Source: Kurthia populi
GTDB lineage: Bacteria > Bacillota > Bacilli > Bacillales_A > Planococcaceae
DNA: 64,000 nt
Direction of reading: 5' to 3'
Assembly (NCBI RefSeq): GCF_042686175.1
Contig: NZ_JBHUOR010000044.1
Location: 1-64,000, forward strand
Both the position numbers and the translations under genes were made by a program. Under the pieces are notes generated by a model that saw nothing but the letters and a program-made list of their open reading frames with translations, did no database searches and had not been told where the DNA came from. Shown here piece after piece: positions 53,996-61,905 of the stretch; the first letter of the stretch is position 1, and every line of letters begins with the position of its first letter.

Positions 53996-54538
53996 TTACA
54001 CGCGCGTGGCAATTTGTACATGCTGTGCAATATAAGTAGCCTGATGTGCGATACGTTCACGTGCCGCTGCATCCACCTCGTAATGACCATCCGCTAGCTT
54101 TGTCACTTGCTTGTCTACTACAAAGACGGTATGCGCAATATGTGTTGCACCAAGCACTGTCACAACGGGCTTCAGTGCATAATCAATCGCTAGTAAATGC
54201 CCAATAGAGCCGCCAATCGCAATCGGCCACACTAGCTTTCCTTCTAAGCCCTTTTGCGGAATCAAATCCAGGAAGGTTTTTAAAATTCCCGTGTACGCTG
54301 CCTTATAAATCGGCGTTAAAATGACGACAATATCTGCCGCTTCGACCTTTGCAGTCGCCGTCTTAATCGCCTCACTACCAAAATTCGCCAAAATTAAATC
54401 CTCTGCCGGTAGCTGATGGACATATAAGATTTCTGTGTCAATGCCATGTGCCTGCAAAGCCTGTTCCGCCTGCTGCTGCACCCCGGTTAACCGTGAATAA
54501 ACTGTATTGCTGCCATTAATTAAAATTGCTTTTGTCAT
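53996..54538 (-). CDS. ssuE: NADPH-dependent FMN reductase (SsuE/MsuE-like)
   Basis: Flavodoxin-fold reductase of 180 aa. INGSNTVYSRLTGVQQQAEQ is the N-terminal phosphate-binding region (GSxxxxSR pattern), and IVVILTPIYKAAYTGILKTFL matches the SsuE family. It supplies reduced FMN to a two-component monooxygenase, here the gene just upstream. It is the last gene of the operon, 11 bp after the monooxygenase. Confidence 0.88.
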   Translation of the reverse strand: MTKAILINGSNTVYSRLTGVQQQAEQALQAHGIDTEILYVHQLPAEDLILANFGSEAIKTATAKVEAADIVVILTPIYKAAYTGILKTFLDLIPQKGLEGKLVWPIAIGGSIGHLLAIDYALKPVVTVLGATHIAHTVFVVDKQVTKLADGHYEVDAAARERIAHQATYIAQHVQIATRV

Positions 54539-54549
54539 GTATAGCCCTC

Positions 54550-55890
54550 CTATTGTGTAACTGCACCTAAAACATCAGCTGCAGTGGGTGTTTTCAAGCC
54601 TAAGTTTCCACGTAATGTTGTGCTCTCATACTCTGTACGGAATAGTCCGCGGCGCTGTAATTCTGGAATAACAAGGTCAATAATATCGGTAAAACCTTCT
54701 GGGAAATGAGGTGGCATAATATTAAAGCCATCCGCAGCGCCATTTACAAACCATTCCTCTAGCTGATCGACAATTTGCGTTGGCGTTCCGACAATTTCTC
54801 GGTGTCCACGAGCACCAGCTACGCGCTCATATACCTCACGAATCGTCACAAGATTTTCTCGAACTGCTAAATCTCGAATGACATGATAGCGCGTCCGTGG
54901 ATTAGATGGGTCCGCATTCGGTGCATCAAGTGGAAAAGCATCATCAATGTCATACTGTGAAAAATCAGAATCAGTCACACCAGACAAATACTTTAAGCCG
55001 ACCTCTGGCAAAATATACGAGCTGAGCTGCTGTTGCTTAGCCCGCGCCTCTTCTTCCGTTTTCGCTACTGTAATAAACACACCCGGCATCACTTTTAAAT
55101 CATCCGCATGACGACCATATTTTGCGAGGCGTCCTTTCACATCTGCATAAAATTGCTGCCCCGCTTCAAGTGTTTGCCAAGCTGTAAAGATGACTTCTGC
55201 GGTTTTTGCTGCAAACTCTTTTCCTGCTTCTGATGAACCCGCCTGCACAAGCACTGGATGCCCTTGCGGTGTTTCCGTCTGATCCAAATAGCCCTCCACA
55301 TCAAACCATTCGCCATGATGCTCGACGCGATGCGTTTTTGCTTTATTTAAAAATTGGCCACTTTCTTTATCTAAAATGAGCGCTTCTTTTTCAACAGAAT
55401 GCCAAAGCTTTTTGGTCACTTCTACAAACTCTTCTGCACGTTCATAGCGACGCGCATGTTCTAAATGATGGTCTTTACCAAATAAGGAAGCTTCTTTGCC
55501 ATTCGATGATGTGACGATATTCCATGCGGCGCGACCACCCGATAAGTGATCAATGGAGCCAAATTTGCGCGCAAGATGGAAGGGCTCATTATAAGTTGTC
55601 GTTGCCGTTGAGACGAAGCCAATATTTTTTGTCACAGCTTGCAGCGCTGAAATTAATACAATCGGATCAAACTTCAAGCCCGAGCGGTCATTTTCAACAA
55701 TTTCTTCACCAAAAACATCGGCGAAAAACACCATATCAAATTTCGCCTTTTCGGCTAATTGCGCCTGCTCTTTAATAAAATCAAACGTAAACGCTTCGTT
55801 TGTTTTAGCTGATGGATAGCGCCATGACGCCAAATGATGTCCTGGTAAAAAAAAGAATGCCCCTAGCTTCATTTGTTTGGTATTCCCCAT
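54550..55890 (-). CDS. LLM-class FMN-dependent monooxygenase (NtaA/DmoA type)
   Basis: Bacterial luciferase-like monooxygenase of 446 aa. The N-terminus KLGAFFFLPGHHLASWRYP and WNIVTSSNGKEASLFGKDHHLEHARRYERAEEF (key parts WNIVTSSN and RYERAEEF) fit the NtaA/SnaA/DszA/DmoA group. That group oxidises C-S, S-C or C-N bonds of aromatic or aliphatic compounds and is longer than SsuD (about 380 aa). So the operon is probably not a plain alkanesulfonate system. The start at 55890 keeps 9 nt from GGAG; a start three codons earlier is also open. Confidence 0.88.
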   Translation of the reverse strand: MGNTKQMKLGAFFFLPGHHLASWRYPSAKTNEAFTFDFIKEQAQLAEKAKFDMVFFADVFGEEIVENDRSGLKFDPIVLISALQAVTKNIGFVSTATTTYNEPFHLARKFGSIDHLSGGRAAWNIVTSSNGKEASLFGKDHHLEHARRYERAEEFVEVTKKLWHSVEKEALILDKESGQFLNKAKTHRVEHHGEWFDVEGYLDQTETPQGHPVLVQAGSSEAGKEFAAKTAEVIFTAWQTLEAGQQFYADVKGRLAKYGRHADDLKVMPGVFITVAKTEEEARAKQQQLSSYILPEVGLKYLSGVTDSDFSQYDIDDAFPLDAPNADPSNPRTRYHVIRDLAVRENLVTIREVYERVAGARGHREIVGTPTQIVDQLEEWFVNGAADGFNIMPPHFPEGFTDIIDLVIPELQRRGLFRTEYESTTLRGNLGLKTPTAADVLGAVTQ

Positions 55891-55931
55891 ATTCAACATC
55901 TCCTATTTATTTACTTGGTATTAAAACATAC

Positions 55932-56939
55932 TTAATACGGATTAAATTCATTCGTATACATCGATTTCGTATCAATATTCCCTGCTGGTAAATCATCCAC
56001 ACGCTGTAATGGCTCAATCCAGCGACTGAAGTCCTCATCCGTAAATGTACCACCCTTTGTCGCAATACCTGTGCCACTCCAATATTGTAAATTTTCAATT
56101 GGCTCATCACGATCACGTTTTTCCATAATCGATTCTAAGCGCTCGACCACTTTATCGCGCTCAGTCGTATTCATCCATTCGATGGCCTTCGCCACACCTT
56201 GTGTAAAATCTTTTACCTCATCTGGATTCTCTTTAATAAACTCGGTCGTAAAGAAGTAGCTACCGGCATTATAAGCCTTTGAAAAAGCATCCATATCACG
56301 GAAAATGAGTTGCGTTTTTTTACGTTCTACAGCCTTATCACGAAATACACCATTCAGTGCGGCGACATCGACCTGCCCGTTAATAACGGCCTGCTCCGCA
56401 TTCACTTGTGGCATCGTCACGAACTCAATTTTTTCAATATCCGCATCACTAACGCCCGATGTATGTAAGTATTCTCGAATGGCCATCTCATAATGCGCTC
56501 CCCGAATATTAACGGCCACTTTTTTACCAATCAAATCTTCGGGCTCTTTAATCGTTGTGCCCTTTTTGCCGAAGAAGCCAAGAAAGACTTTTTCATTACT
56601 ACCATACGATGTCACGACCGATTTCACTTTGACACCCTTGGCGATGGATTTTAAAATCGCGCCATTAAAGGACATCCCGTAATCTAACTGCTTCGTCGCC
56701 ACAAATTGAATGCTTTCCGGTCCACCCGTATAAGCTCCCTGATAATCGAGCGACACTTTTTTAAAGTAGCCTAAATCCTGCGCCACCTCTGCTGGGTTTA
56801 CAATCCCCGTCTCTCCTTGATAACGCAGTGGATACTTACCATCCGCCGCCTTTGATGTAGCGTCCTCTGTCTTGTCACCACAAGCGCTAAGTGACACCGC
56901 CACTACTGCTGCGCTCAGCAATGCTGCAAATTTTTTCAT
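55932..56939 (-). CDS. ABC transporter substrate-binding lipoprotein (SsuA/TauA-like)
   Basis: A 335-aa exported lipoprotein. The signal peptide ends at the lipobox LSAC (Cys20). The mature part has the NMT1/SsuA pattern GIVNPAEVAQDLGYFKKV, then IQFVATKQLDYGMSFNGAI. SsuA-like proteins bind sulfonates, taurine, nitrate or pyrimidine precursors; the pairing with an LLM monooxygenase and FMN reductase points to an organosulfur or similar compound. It follows the permease gene by 12 bp. Confidence 0.88.
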   Translation of the reverse strand: MKKFAALLSAAVVAVSLSACGDKTEDATSKAADGKYPLRYQGETGIVNPAEVAQDLGYFKKVSLDYQGAYTGGPESIQFVATKQLDYGMSFNGAILKSIAKGVKVKSVVTSYGSNEKVFLGFFGKKGTTIKEPEDLIGKKVAVNIRGAHYEMAIREYLHTSGVSDADIEKIEFVTMPQVNAEQAVINGQVDVAALNGVFRDKAVERKKTQLIFRDMDAFSKAYNAGSYFFTTEFIKENPDEVKDFTQGVAKAIEWMNTTERDKVVERLESIMEKRDRDEPIENLQYWSGTGIATKGGTFTDEDFSRWIEPLQRVDDLPAGNIDTKSMYTNEFNPY

Positions 56940-56951
56940 TATTGATTCCCC

Positions 56952-57764
56952 CTATTTCACTGGTTGTTTCCATTTTGAAAAATGCTTTTCGATTGCAAGT
57001 AATGTTTGGTTAATGACAATTCCTAAAAGTGAGATTGTTAAAATTCCCGCATACATCTCAGGAATTTGGAAATTGTATTGTGTGAAGGTGATATAATAGC
57101 CAAGCCCCGCCTTTGCGCCAATCATCTCTGCGGCGATTAGTACGAGGATGGCCCCTGTCCCTGCCATGCGAATGCCCGTAAAAATCGTTGGCACAGAGGC
57201 TGGTAAAATGACTTTTTTAAATAACTGAAAATCCGATAAATTCATCGATTTTGCAGATTTAATATACAGCGGGTCGACATCACGTACCGCCGCAATCGTA
57301 TTTAATAAAATCGGCCAAATACATGCGAAAATAATAATGCCCACTTTTGATACTTCACCGATGCCAAGTAATAAAATAAAGACCGGTAATAGCGCAAGTG
57401 CTGCCGTATTACGGAAAAGCTCAAGCACTGGATTAAAGAGTTCACGTGCTAGTGGATACCAACCAATGAGTAGTCCAAGTGGTACCGCAACTGCAATTGC
57501 TATAAAGAAGCCAAGTGCTGAGCGCACAATACTCGCGCTAAAATGCTTCCATAATTCGCCGCTGACAAGCAACTGCCACCACGTTTTTGCGATTTCAGAA
57601 AATGGCGGGAAAAACACGCGGTCCACTAAACCAATACGCGGTGCAATCTCCCATAAAGCAAGTAGTACAACTAATACAATGGATTGCTTAAATAGCTTTG
57701 TGCCTATCGTAAATCCGCTCGTTTCCTGCGCTGGTTTTGCGATAGCTTTTTTAATCGTAACCAT
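56952..57764 (-). CDS. ABC transporter permease (SsuC-like)
   Basis: Inner-membrane permease of 270 aa with six helices. The BPD-transporter EAA-type loop is around 175-195 (KVILPASVPTIFTGIRMAG), and LLALWEIAPRIGLVDRVFFP is typical of the SsuC/TauC family. It partners the ATPase and the binding lipoprotein next to it. Confidence 0.9.
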   Translation of the reverse strand: MVTIKKAIAKPAQETSGFTIGTKLFKQSIVLVVLLALWEIAPRIGLVDRVFFPPFSEIAKTWWQLLVSGELWKHFSASIVRSALGFFIAIAVAVPLGLLIGWYPLARELFNPVLELFRNTAALALLPVFILLLGIGEVSKVGIIIFACIWPILLNTIAAVRDVDPLYIKSAKSMNLSDFQLFKKVILPASVPTIFTGIRMAGTGAILVLIAAEMIGAKAGLGYYITFTQYNFQIPEMYAGILTISLLGIVINQTLLAIEKHFSKWKQPVK

Positions 57765-57776
57765 CCAATTCCTCCT

Positions 57777-58571
57777 TTAAATATAAGCCCCCTGGTATTC
57801 CTTCTCATGCAGCTCACTCCATACCTGATGACGAATGCTTGAAAATTCACTGCTTGAACGAAAATCAGCATCTTGTAGTCGGTGCTTCGTATCATTATCG
57901 ATTATCGTTTTGACCTTTCCTGGATTCGCTGACAGCACCGCAATACGCTGACCTAAATACACTGCCTCATCAATGCCATGTGTAATAAAGACAATCGTTT
58001 TTCCAGTCTTTTGCCAAATACGCACAAGCTCCTCCTGTAGATTTTCACGCGTTTGTGCATCAAGTGCCGCAAACGGTTCATCCATTAATAGCACCTCCGG
58101 ATCATAGGCGAGGCTTCTCGCAATCGCGACGCGCTGCTTCATACCTCCTGATAATTCATTTGGATAATGATCATAAAATTGCTGAAGACCGACTAAATCC
58201 ATATAATATTTTGCCTGCTGTAGCCGTTCTTTTTTCGAAATGCCCTTCGCCTCTAAGCCAAACGCCACATTTTGTAGTGCCGTACGCCAAGGATACAAAG
58301 CATATTGCTGAAAAACGATAGCACGATCTAAACCCGGTCCTGTAATTTCCTGCTCGTTAATTAAAATGCGTCCTTTCGTTGGCTTCGTTAAACCACCTAG
58401 CATATCTAACAATGTCGACTTCCCACAACCCGAAGGCCCTACTACTGTTAAAAATTCACCTTCGCGAACTTTTAAATTTACATCTGACACTGCTGTGAAT
58501 GGTGGTTTGCCGTTTCGTGCTGGAAATGTTTTTTCGACAAACTCAAACGAGATTTTATTTTTCATCGACAT
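57777..58571 (-). CDS. ABC transporter ATPase (SsuB-like)
   Basis: Nucleotide-binding subunit of 264 aa. Walker A is VVGPSGCGKSTLLDML, the signature is LSGGMKQRVAIARSLA, Walker B is LLMDEPFAALD and the switch His is in FITHGIDEA. It matches the SsuB/TauB subfamily and is the first gene of the operon behind a structured leader. AAGGAAGGCG precedes the ATG; a second ATG two codons in is equally usable. Confidence 0.93.
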   Translation of the reverse strand: MSMKNKISFEFVEKTFPARNGKPPFTAVSDVNLKVREGEFLTVVGPSGCGKSTLLDMLGGLTKPTKGRILINEQEITGPGLDRAIVFQQYALYPWRTALQNVAFGLEAKGISKKERLQQAKYYMDLVGLQQFYDHYPNELSGGMKQRVAIARSLAYDPEVLLMDEPFAALDAQTRENLQEELVRIWQKTGKTIVFITHGIDEAVYLGQRIAVLSANPGKVKTIIDNDTKHRLQDADFRSSSEFSSIRHQVWSELHEKEYQGAYI

Positions 58572-58615
58572 CGCCTTCCTTATAATTCTTAGTGGTTTAA
58601 TAGGTATTGAGGTGT

Positions 58616-58665
58616 AAAAAAAGGCTTCCGTGCCCGAAGAAATTATTCTTCCGGTACGAAAGCCT
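58616..58665 (-). terminator. Terminator inside the operon leader
   Basis: On the minus strand AGGCTTTCGTaCCGGAAGAA pairs with TTCTTCGGgcACGGAAGCCT and is followed by T7. It lies 45 nt upstream of the first ABC gene, so it must be bypassed for expression. Confidence 0.85.
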
Positions 58666-58700
58666 CTGGTTGTCCAGTGAGCATTTTTTAAACGCTAAAG

Positions 58701-58749
58701 CCTATTAACTTGATAGGAATACTTTAACAGCTATTCCTTTTTTGCGCAA
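58701..58749 (-). promoter_or_regulatory. Promoter and overlapping inverted repeat before the ABC operon
   Basis: -35 TTGCGC (58744-58749) and -10 TAAAGT (58721-58726) with a 17-bp spacer. Just past the -10 lies ATTCCTAT-N7-ATAGG (58701-58720), an inverted repeat overlapping the expected start point, as a repressor site would. A looser relative, ATACCTATT...CTAAGAAT, lies at 58584-58606. A sulfur regulator such as CymR is possible but not shown. Confidence 0.5.
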
Positions 58750-58780
58750 GTAGTTTTCTGAATATTTTAAATTCGTATTA

Positions 58781-58920
58781 AAAAAGTGACTGGGCCAGAA
58801 TACGTTATTTTCCTTTTTTAGCGTTCGCAACGAAAAACCGGAACCGCACCACAGCGCGATTCCGGTTTTTCTTATGCTCATATGGGAGGTTGTTTTTATA
58901 CATATGTCCCAGCCTCTTTT
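58781..58920 (-). repeat. Dispersed hairpin repeat, copy 3
   Basis: Same family as 15527 and 30936, in opposite orientation. Read on the minus strand it runs AAAAGAGGCTGGGACA ... GAGCATAAGAAAAACCGGAA ... stem ... TTTTTCGTTGCGAACGC ... GGCCCAGTCACTTTTTT. The terminal inverted repeats are clearest here (AAAAGAGGCTGGG versus AAAAGTGACTGGG). It overlaps the stop codon of the gene at 58919. Confidence 0.85.
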
Positions 58921-59578
58921 AATGCATCATTTTTTTCTCAAAACGATTAATATCTGCATCTGCACCAATAACGATTAAAATATCACCTTCATGAATTTCC
59001 TCTTCCGCCTGTGGTGACACGATAACATCATTACCTCGCTTGATGGCCATAATGTTAATACCATAGCGTGCGCGGATATCCATACCAATAATTGTATGAC
59101 CCTCTAAATGATGGGTCGCCTGAATTTCGACGATTGAGTGCTCATCCGATACTTCTAAATAATCTAATACATTATTTGATAGCATATTATTTGCGACACG
59201 AATCCCCATATCACGCTCTGGGTGGACAACATGGTCAGCACCAATTTTACGTAGCACTTTTTCGTGATAATCATTTTGTGCCTTCACCGTAATTTTTGGT
59301 ACACCGATTTCTTTTAAAATAATCGTCGTTAAAATACTCGCCTGAATATCATCACCAATCGCGACAATCACATGCTCAAAATTACGAATACCTAATTGTT
59401 TTAGTACCGTTTCATCCGTTGTATCCGCTGTTACGGCTTCGGTTGCAATTTGCGCAAATTCATTGACGCGCTCCGATGACTTATCAATCGCCATCACATC
59501 GGCTCCTTGACTAACAAGCTCATTTACAATACTTCCGCCAAAGCGGCCTAGGCCAATGACAACAAATTCCTTTTCCAT
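58919..59578 (-). CDS. KtrA/KtrC-type potassium channel RCK protein
   Basis: A 219-aa cytosolic regulatory subunit of a Ktr K+ uptake system. The RCK_N Rossmann motif is VIGLGRFGGSIVNELVSQG, with the acidic AIDKSSERV end of strand 2. The RCK_C domain (about 135-219) follows. Ktr RCK proteins bind ATP/ADP and, in the C-domain, cyclic-di-AMP. No membrane partner (KtrB/KtrD) is adjacent, so KtrC-like pairing at a distance is possible. Confidence 0.9.
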   Translation of the reverse strand: MEKEFVVIGLGRFGGSIVNELVSQGADVMAIDKSSERVNEFAQIATEAVTADTTDETVLKQLGIRNFEHVIVAIGDDIQASILTTIILKEIGVPKITVKAQNDYHEKVLRKIGADHVVHPERDMGIRVANNMLSNNVLDYLEVSDEHSIVEIQATHHLEGHTIIGMDIRARYGINIMAIKRGNDVIVSPQAEEEIHEGDILIVIGADADINRFEKKMMH

Positions 59579-59615
59579 GAAAATACCTCGATTCTATTTT
59601 TTCACTGTCGACACG

Positions 59616-59870
59616 TTATTCAGCACTTCGATGTCGTTCATTGCCACACTCATCTAAAGGCTTTTCTGGACGACGCTCGCATGCTTCACATGTCGGGTCA
59701 TCGCATGTTACCTCTACCCATTCATTACAAGTAGCACAGTACAATGCATCATAGTCATCCGAAAAGCGCAGTAGCTGTATACACATTGGACAATAATCGC
59801 GTAAATCCTCTACGTCAATGAGACGACGATCCATCGCTAAAAAAGTCCCTTCAATCGCTGCACGATCCAA
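59616..59870 (-). CDS. Small Cys-rich protein, probable zinc ribbon
   Basis: An 84-aa protein with three Cys pairs: CPMC (near 27), CATC (near 45) and CDDPTCEAC (near 55), plus a later C. These look like zinc ligands of one or two ribbons. The N-terminus is helical and acidic. I do not recognise a family. A ribosome site (GGGGGAG) lies upstream, and the Ktr-type gene follows. Confidence 0.65.
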   Translation of the reverse strand: MDRAAIEGTFLAMDRRLIDVEDLRDYCPMCIQLLRFSDDYDALYCATCNEWVEVTCDDPTCEACERRPEKPLDECGNERHRSAE

Positions 59871-59920
59871 CGCTAACTCCCCCTTATTCGTCAGTATAGT
59901 ATAGCATACAAAAAAGCAAG

Positions 59921-59963
59921 AAGTTGTCTAAAAGCCTGAAATAATCAGGTACTAGACAACTCC
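59921..59963 (-). terminator. Terminator after the YhfH-like gene
   Basis: AGTTGTCTA pairs with TAGACAACT, with an inner CCTG/CAGG step. It lies about 40 bp past the small Cys-rich gene at 60005. Confidence 0.65.
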
Positions 59964-60004
59964 TTGCTGACGTTAGGAAAGGGTTAATTTTTTATATGAA
60001 AGCA

Positions 60005-60130
60005 CTACGATTGGTGTTCATCATCTCGACCAATACAGCGCTCACACTGCGTATGAATTGACTCTACTTTTTCTCGGATTTCACTACCACATTCACAACA
60101 AATTTTTGGTTCTCTTTGACGATTTTCCAT
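60005..60130 (-). CDS. 41-residue YhfH-like zinc-ribbon protein
   Basis: A very short gene, MENRQREPKICCECGSEI and onward, ending RDDEHQS. The pairs CxxC in CCECG and CERC are spaced like a rubredoxin-type zinc ribbon. Size and pattern fit the YhfH family of Bacillales tiny proteins, whose function is unknown. GGAGGGATTTTG precedes the ATG. It follows aceB by 20 bp on the same strand, so it is probably in the glyoxylate operon. Confidence 0.7.
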   Translation of the reverse strand: MENRQREPKICCECGSEIREKVESIHTQCERCIGRDDEHQS

Positions 60131-60150
60131 CAAAATCCCTCCATTTTTTG

Positions 60151-61746
60151 TTAAGCTAGTTGTTTGTATCCCGAAAGCGTAAGGAACTCTTCAAATTCAT
60201 CTTGCTGCACTAAATCTTTAAAGATTCGTACAGCTTCATTAAATTTCGATGCATTGTACGCCGCTTCACCAAATTGGTCTTTTAGCTTTTGCATCTCCTC
60301 TTCAATCGTTTGCTCGACTAACTCAAGCGTAATGTCGCGTCCATCATCGAGCTTACCAGCCTCCATGCGAATCCACTGCCACACTTGTGTACGCGAAATC
60401 TCTGCAGTTGCTGCATCTTCCATTAGATTATGAATCGGTGCTGCCCCTTGACCACGAAGCCACGACGCGATGTACTGAATGCCCACACTACAGTTAATAC
60501 GTAAGCCTTCTTCTGTAATTGTGCCCTCTGGTACTTCTAATAAATCTTCTGCTGACACTTGTACATCCTCACGTTTTTTATCGATTTGATTGGCATTTGG
60601 CATGTATTGATCGAATTGTTCCATCGCAACTGGTACTAAGCCCGGGTGAGCTACCCATGTGCCGTCATGCCCGTCCATCGCTTCACGTTTTTTATCCTCA
60701 CGTACTTTAGCGAACGCAATGTCATTTGCCGCCGGGTCATCTTTAATTGGAATTTGAGCCGCCATCCCACCAATTGCCGGAGCATTACGTTTATGACAGG
60801 TTTGAATACATAGCGATGTGTACGCACGCATAAACGGCGATGTCATCGTCACTTGACCACGGTCTGGTAAAATAACCCCTTCTTGATTACGAAGGCGTTT
60901 GATGTAGCTAAAAATATAATCCCATCGACCACAGTTAAGACCTGCCGAATGCTCGCGTAATTCATAAAGAATTTCATCCATTTGGAACGCGCCTGTAATC
61001 GTTTCAATTAATACCGTCGCTTTAATTGTCCCACGAGGAATATCAAGTGCATCCTGTGCAAAATTGAAGACATCATTCCACCAGCGCGCTTCTAAATGAT
61101 GCTCTAGTTTCGGCAAATAGAAGTATGGGCCTGTGCCATGCTCGAGTGCAGCTTTTGCATTATGGAAGAAATACAGACCGAAGTCGAATAAGCTCCCTGA
61201 CATTGGCTCGCCGTCGATTTCAATATGCTTTTCGATATAATGTAACCCACGAGGACGTACAAGTAAGGTTGCATGCTCACTGTTTAAGCGATACTCTTTC
61301 CCCGCATCATTTGTAAATGAAATCGTTTCACGAATCGCATCGGCCATATTAATTTGACCATCAATCATATTTTCCCACGTTGGGCTTGTCGCATCCTCGA
61401 AGCAAGCCATAAACATCTTCGCACCAGAATTCAATGCATTGATAACCATTTTACGATCAACAGGTCCTGTAATTTCTACACGACGATCCTGTAAGTCCGC
61501 TGGTAGTGGTGCAATCGTCCAATCTCCTTCACGAATGCTCTTCGTTTCTTCTAAAAAATGTAGCTGCTCCCCAGCATCTAGACGCGCTTGTTGCTCTTCA
61601 CGCGCCTTTACTAATGCCATACGGCGCTCATTAAAGTTTTTTTGAAGTGACGCTAAAAACTGTAATGCCTCTGGTGTCAGTACACGCGCTGTATGGTCAT
61701 TTTGTTCCCCTATAATACGGATATGTGCAGTCGTTTGTTGTTGCAT
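60151..61746 (-). CDS. aceB: Malate synthase A
   Basis: Glyoxylate bypass enzyme condensing glyoxylate with acetyl-CoA to malate. Length is 531 aa, isoform A. Catalytic segments include ITGPVDRKMVINALNSGA, FMACFEDATSPTWENM, LLVRPRGLHYIEKHI and TVLIETITGAFQMDEIL; the C-terminal part has NCSVGIQYIASWLRGQG. GGGG-rich ribosome site before the ATG. It follows aceA by 159 bp containing a nested hairpin. Confidence 0.96.
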   Translation of the reverse strand: MQQQTTAHIRIIGEQNDHTARVLTPEALQFLASLQKNFNERRMALVKAREEQQARLDAGEQLHFLEETKSIREGDWTIAPLPADLQDRRVEITGPVDRKMVINALNSGAKMFMACFEDATSPTWENMIDGQINMADAIRETISFTNDAGKEYRLNSEHATLLVRPRGLHYIEKHIEIDGEPMSGSLFDFGLYFFHNAKAALEHGTGPYFYLPKLEHHLEARWWNDVFNFAQDALDIPRGTIKATVLIETITGAFQMDEILYELREHSAGLNCGRWDYIFSYIKRLRNQEGVILPDRGQVTMTSPFMRAYTSLCIQTCHKRNAPAIGGMAAQIPIKDDPAANDIAFAKVREDKKREAMDGHDGTWVAHPGLVPVAMEQFDQYMPNANQIDKKREDVQVSAEDLLEVPEGTITEEGLRINCSVGIQYIASWLRGQGAAPIHNLMEDAATAEISRTQVWQWIRMEAGKLDDGRDITLELVEQTIEEEMQKLKDQFGEAAYNASKFNEAVRIFKDLVQQDEFEEFLTLSGYKQLA

Positions 61747-61781
61747 GTGAATTCCCCTTCCCCAGTGTAAGATATAAAAAT

Positions 61782-61893
61782 AATCTATACTGCGGCTGTA
61801 AGCGATTTCCTTTATTGCATGAACCTATCGGATACGGAGGCGCCCATATCGTCTATGCTCACGGTCAAAAAATTTAATCCCGCAGTATAGATT
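61782..61893 (-). other. Nested stem-loop between aceA and aceB
   Basis: A perfect 14-bp inverted pair AATCTATACTGCGG (61782-61795) and CCGCAGTATAGATT (61880-61893) encloses further pairs: GTAAGC/GCTCAC, GCAT/ATGC and GATACGG/CCATATC. It is a 112-nt structure starting 13 nt after the aceA stop. On the minus strand the outer arm is followed by ATTTTT, so it may be a partial terminator, an mRNA-stabilising hairpin or a very small MITE. Confidence 0.6.
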
Positions 61894-61905
61894 GCTTATG
61901 AAAAA

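Larger units (their letters stand above)
58572..58780 (-). ncRNA. Candidate regulatory leader of the organosulfur operon
   Basis: Reading toward the operon: a promoter (58721-58749), small hairpins CCTAT/ATAGG, AGCG/TGCT and CTGG-acaa-CCAG, and a strong intrinsic terminator (58616-58665). A second inverted-repeat-like site (58584-58606) follows, then the start codon. This is the layout of a transcription attenuator or riboswitch. I do not recognise the aptamer part: it lacks the S-box GGTGGAGGGA/GGCAACC core and T-box TGGNACCGCG. Part of it may instead be a protein operator. Confidence 0.5.

Noticed and set aside
58572..58749. SAM (S-box) riboswitch or T-box before the sulfur operon
   Set aside because: The GGTGGAGGGA/GGCAACC core of the S-box and the TGGNACCGCG box of the T-box are absent.
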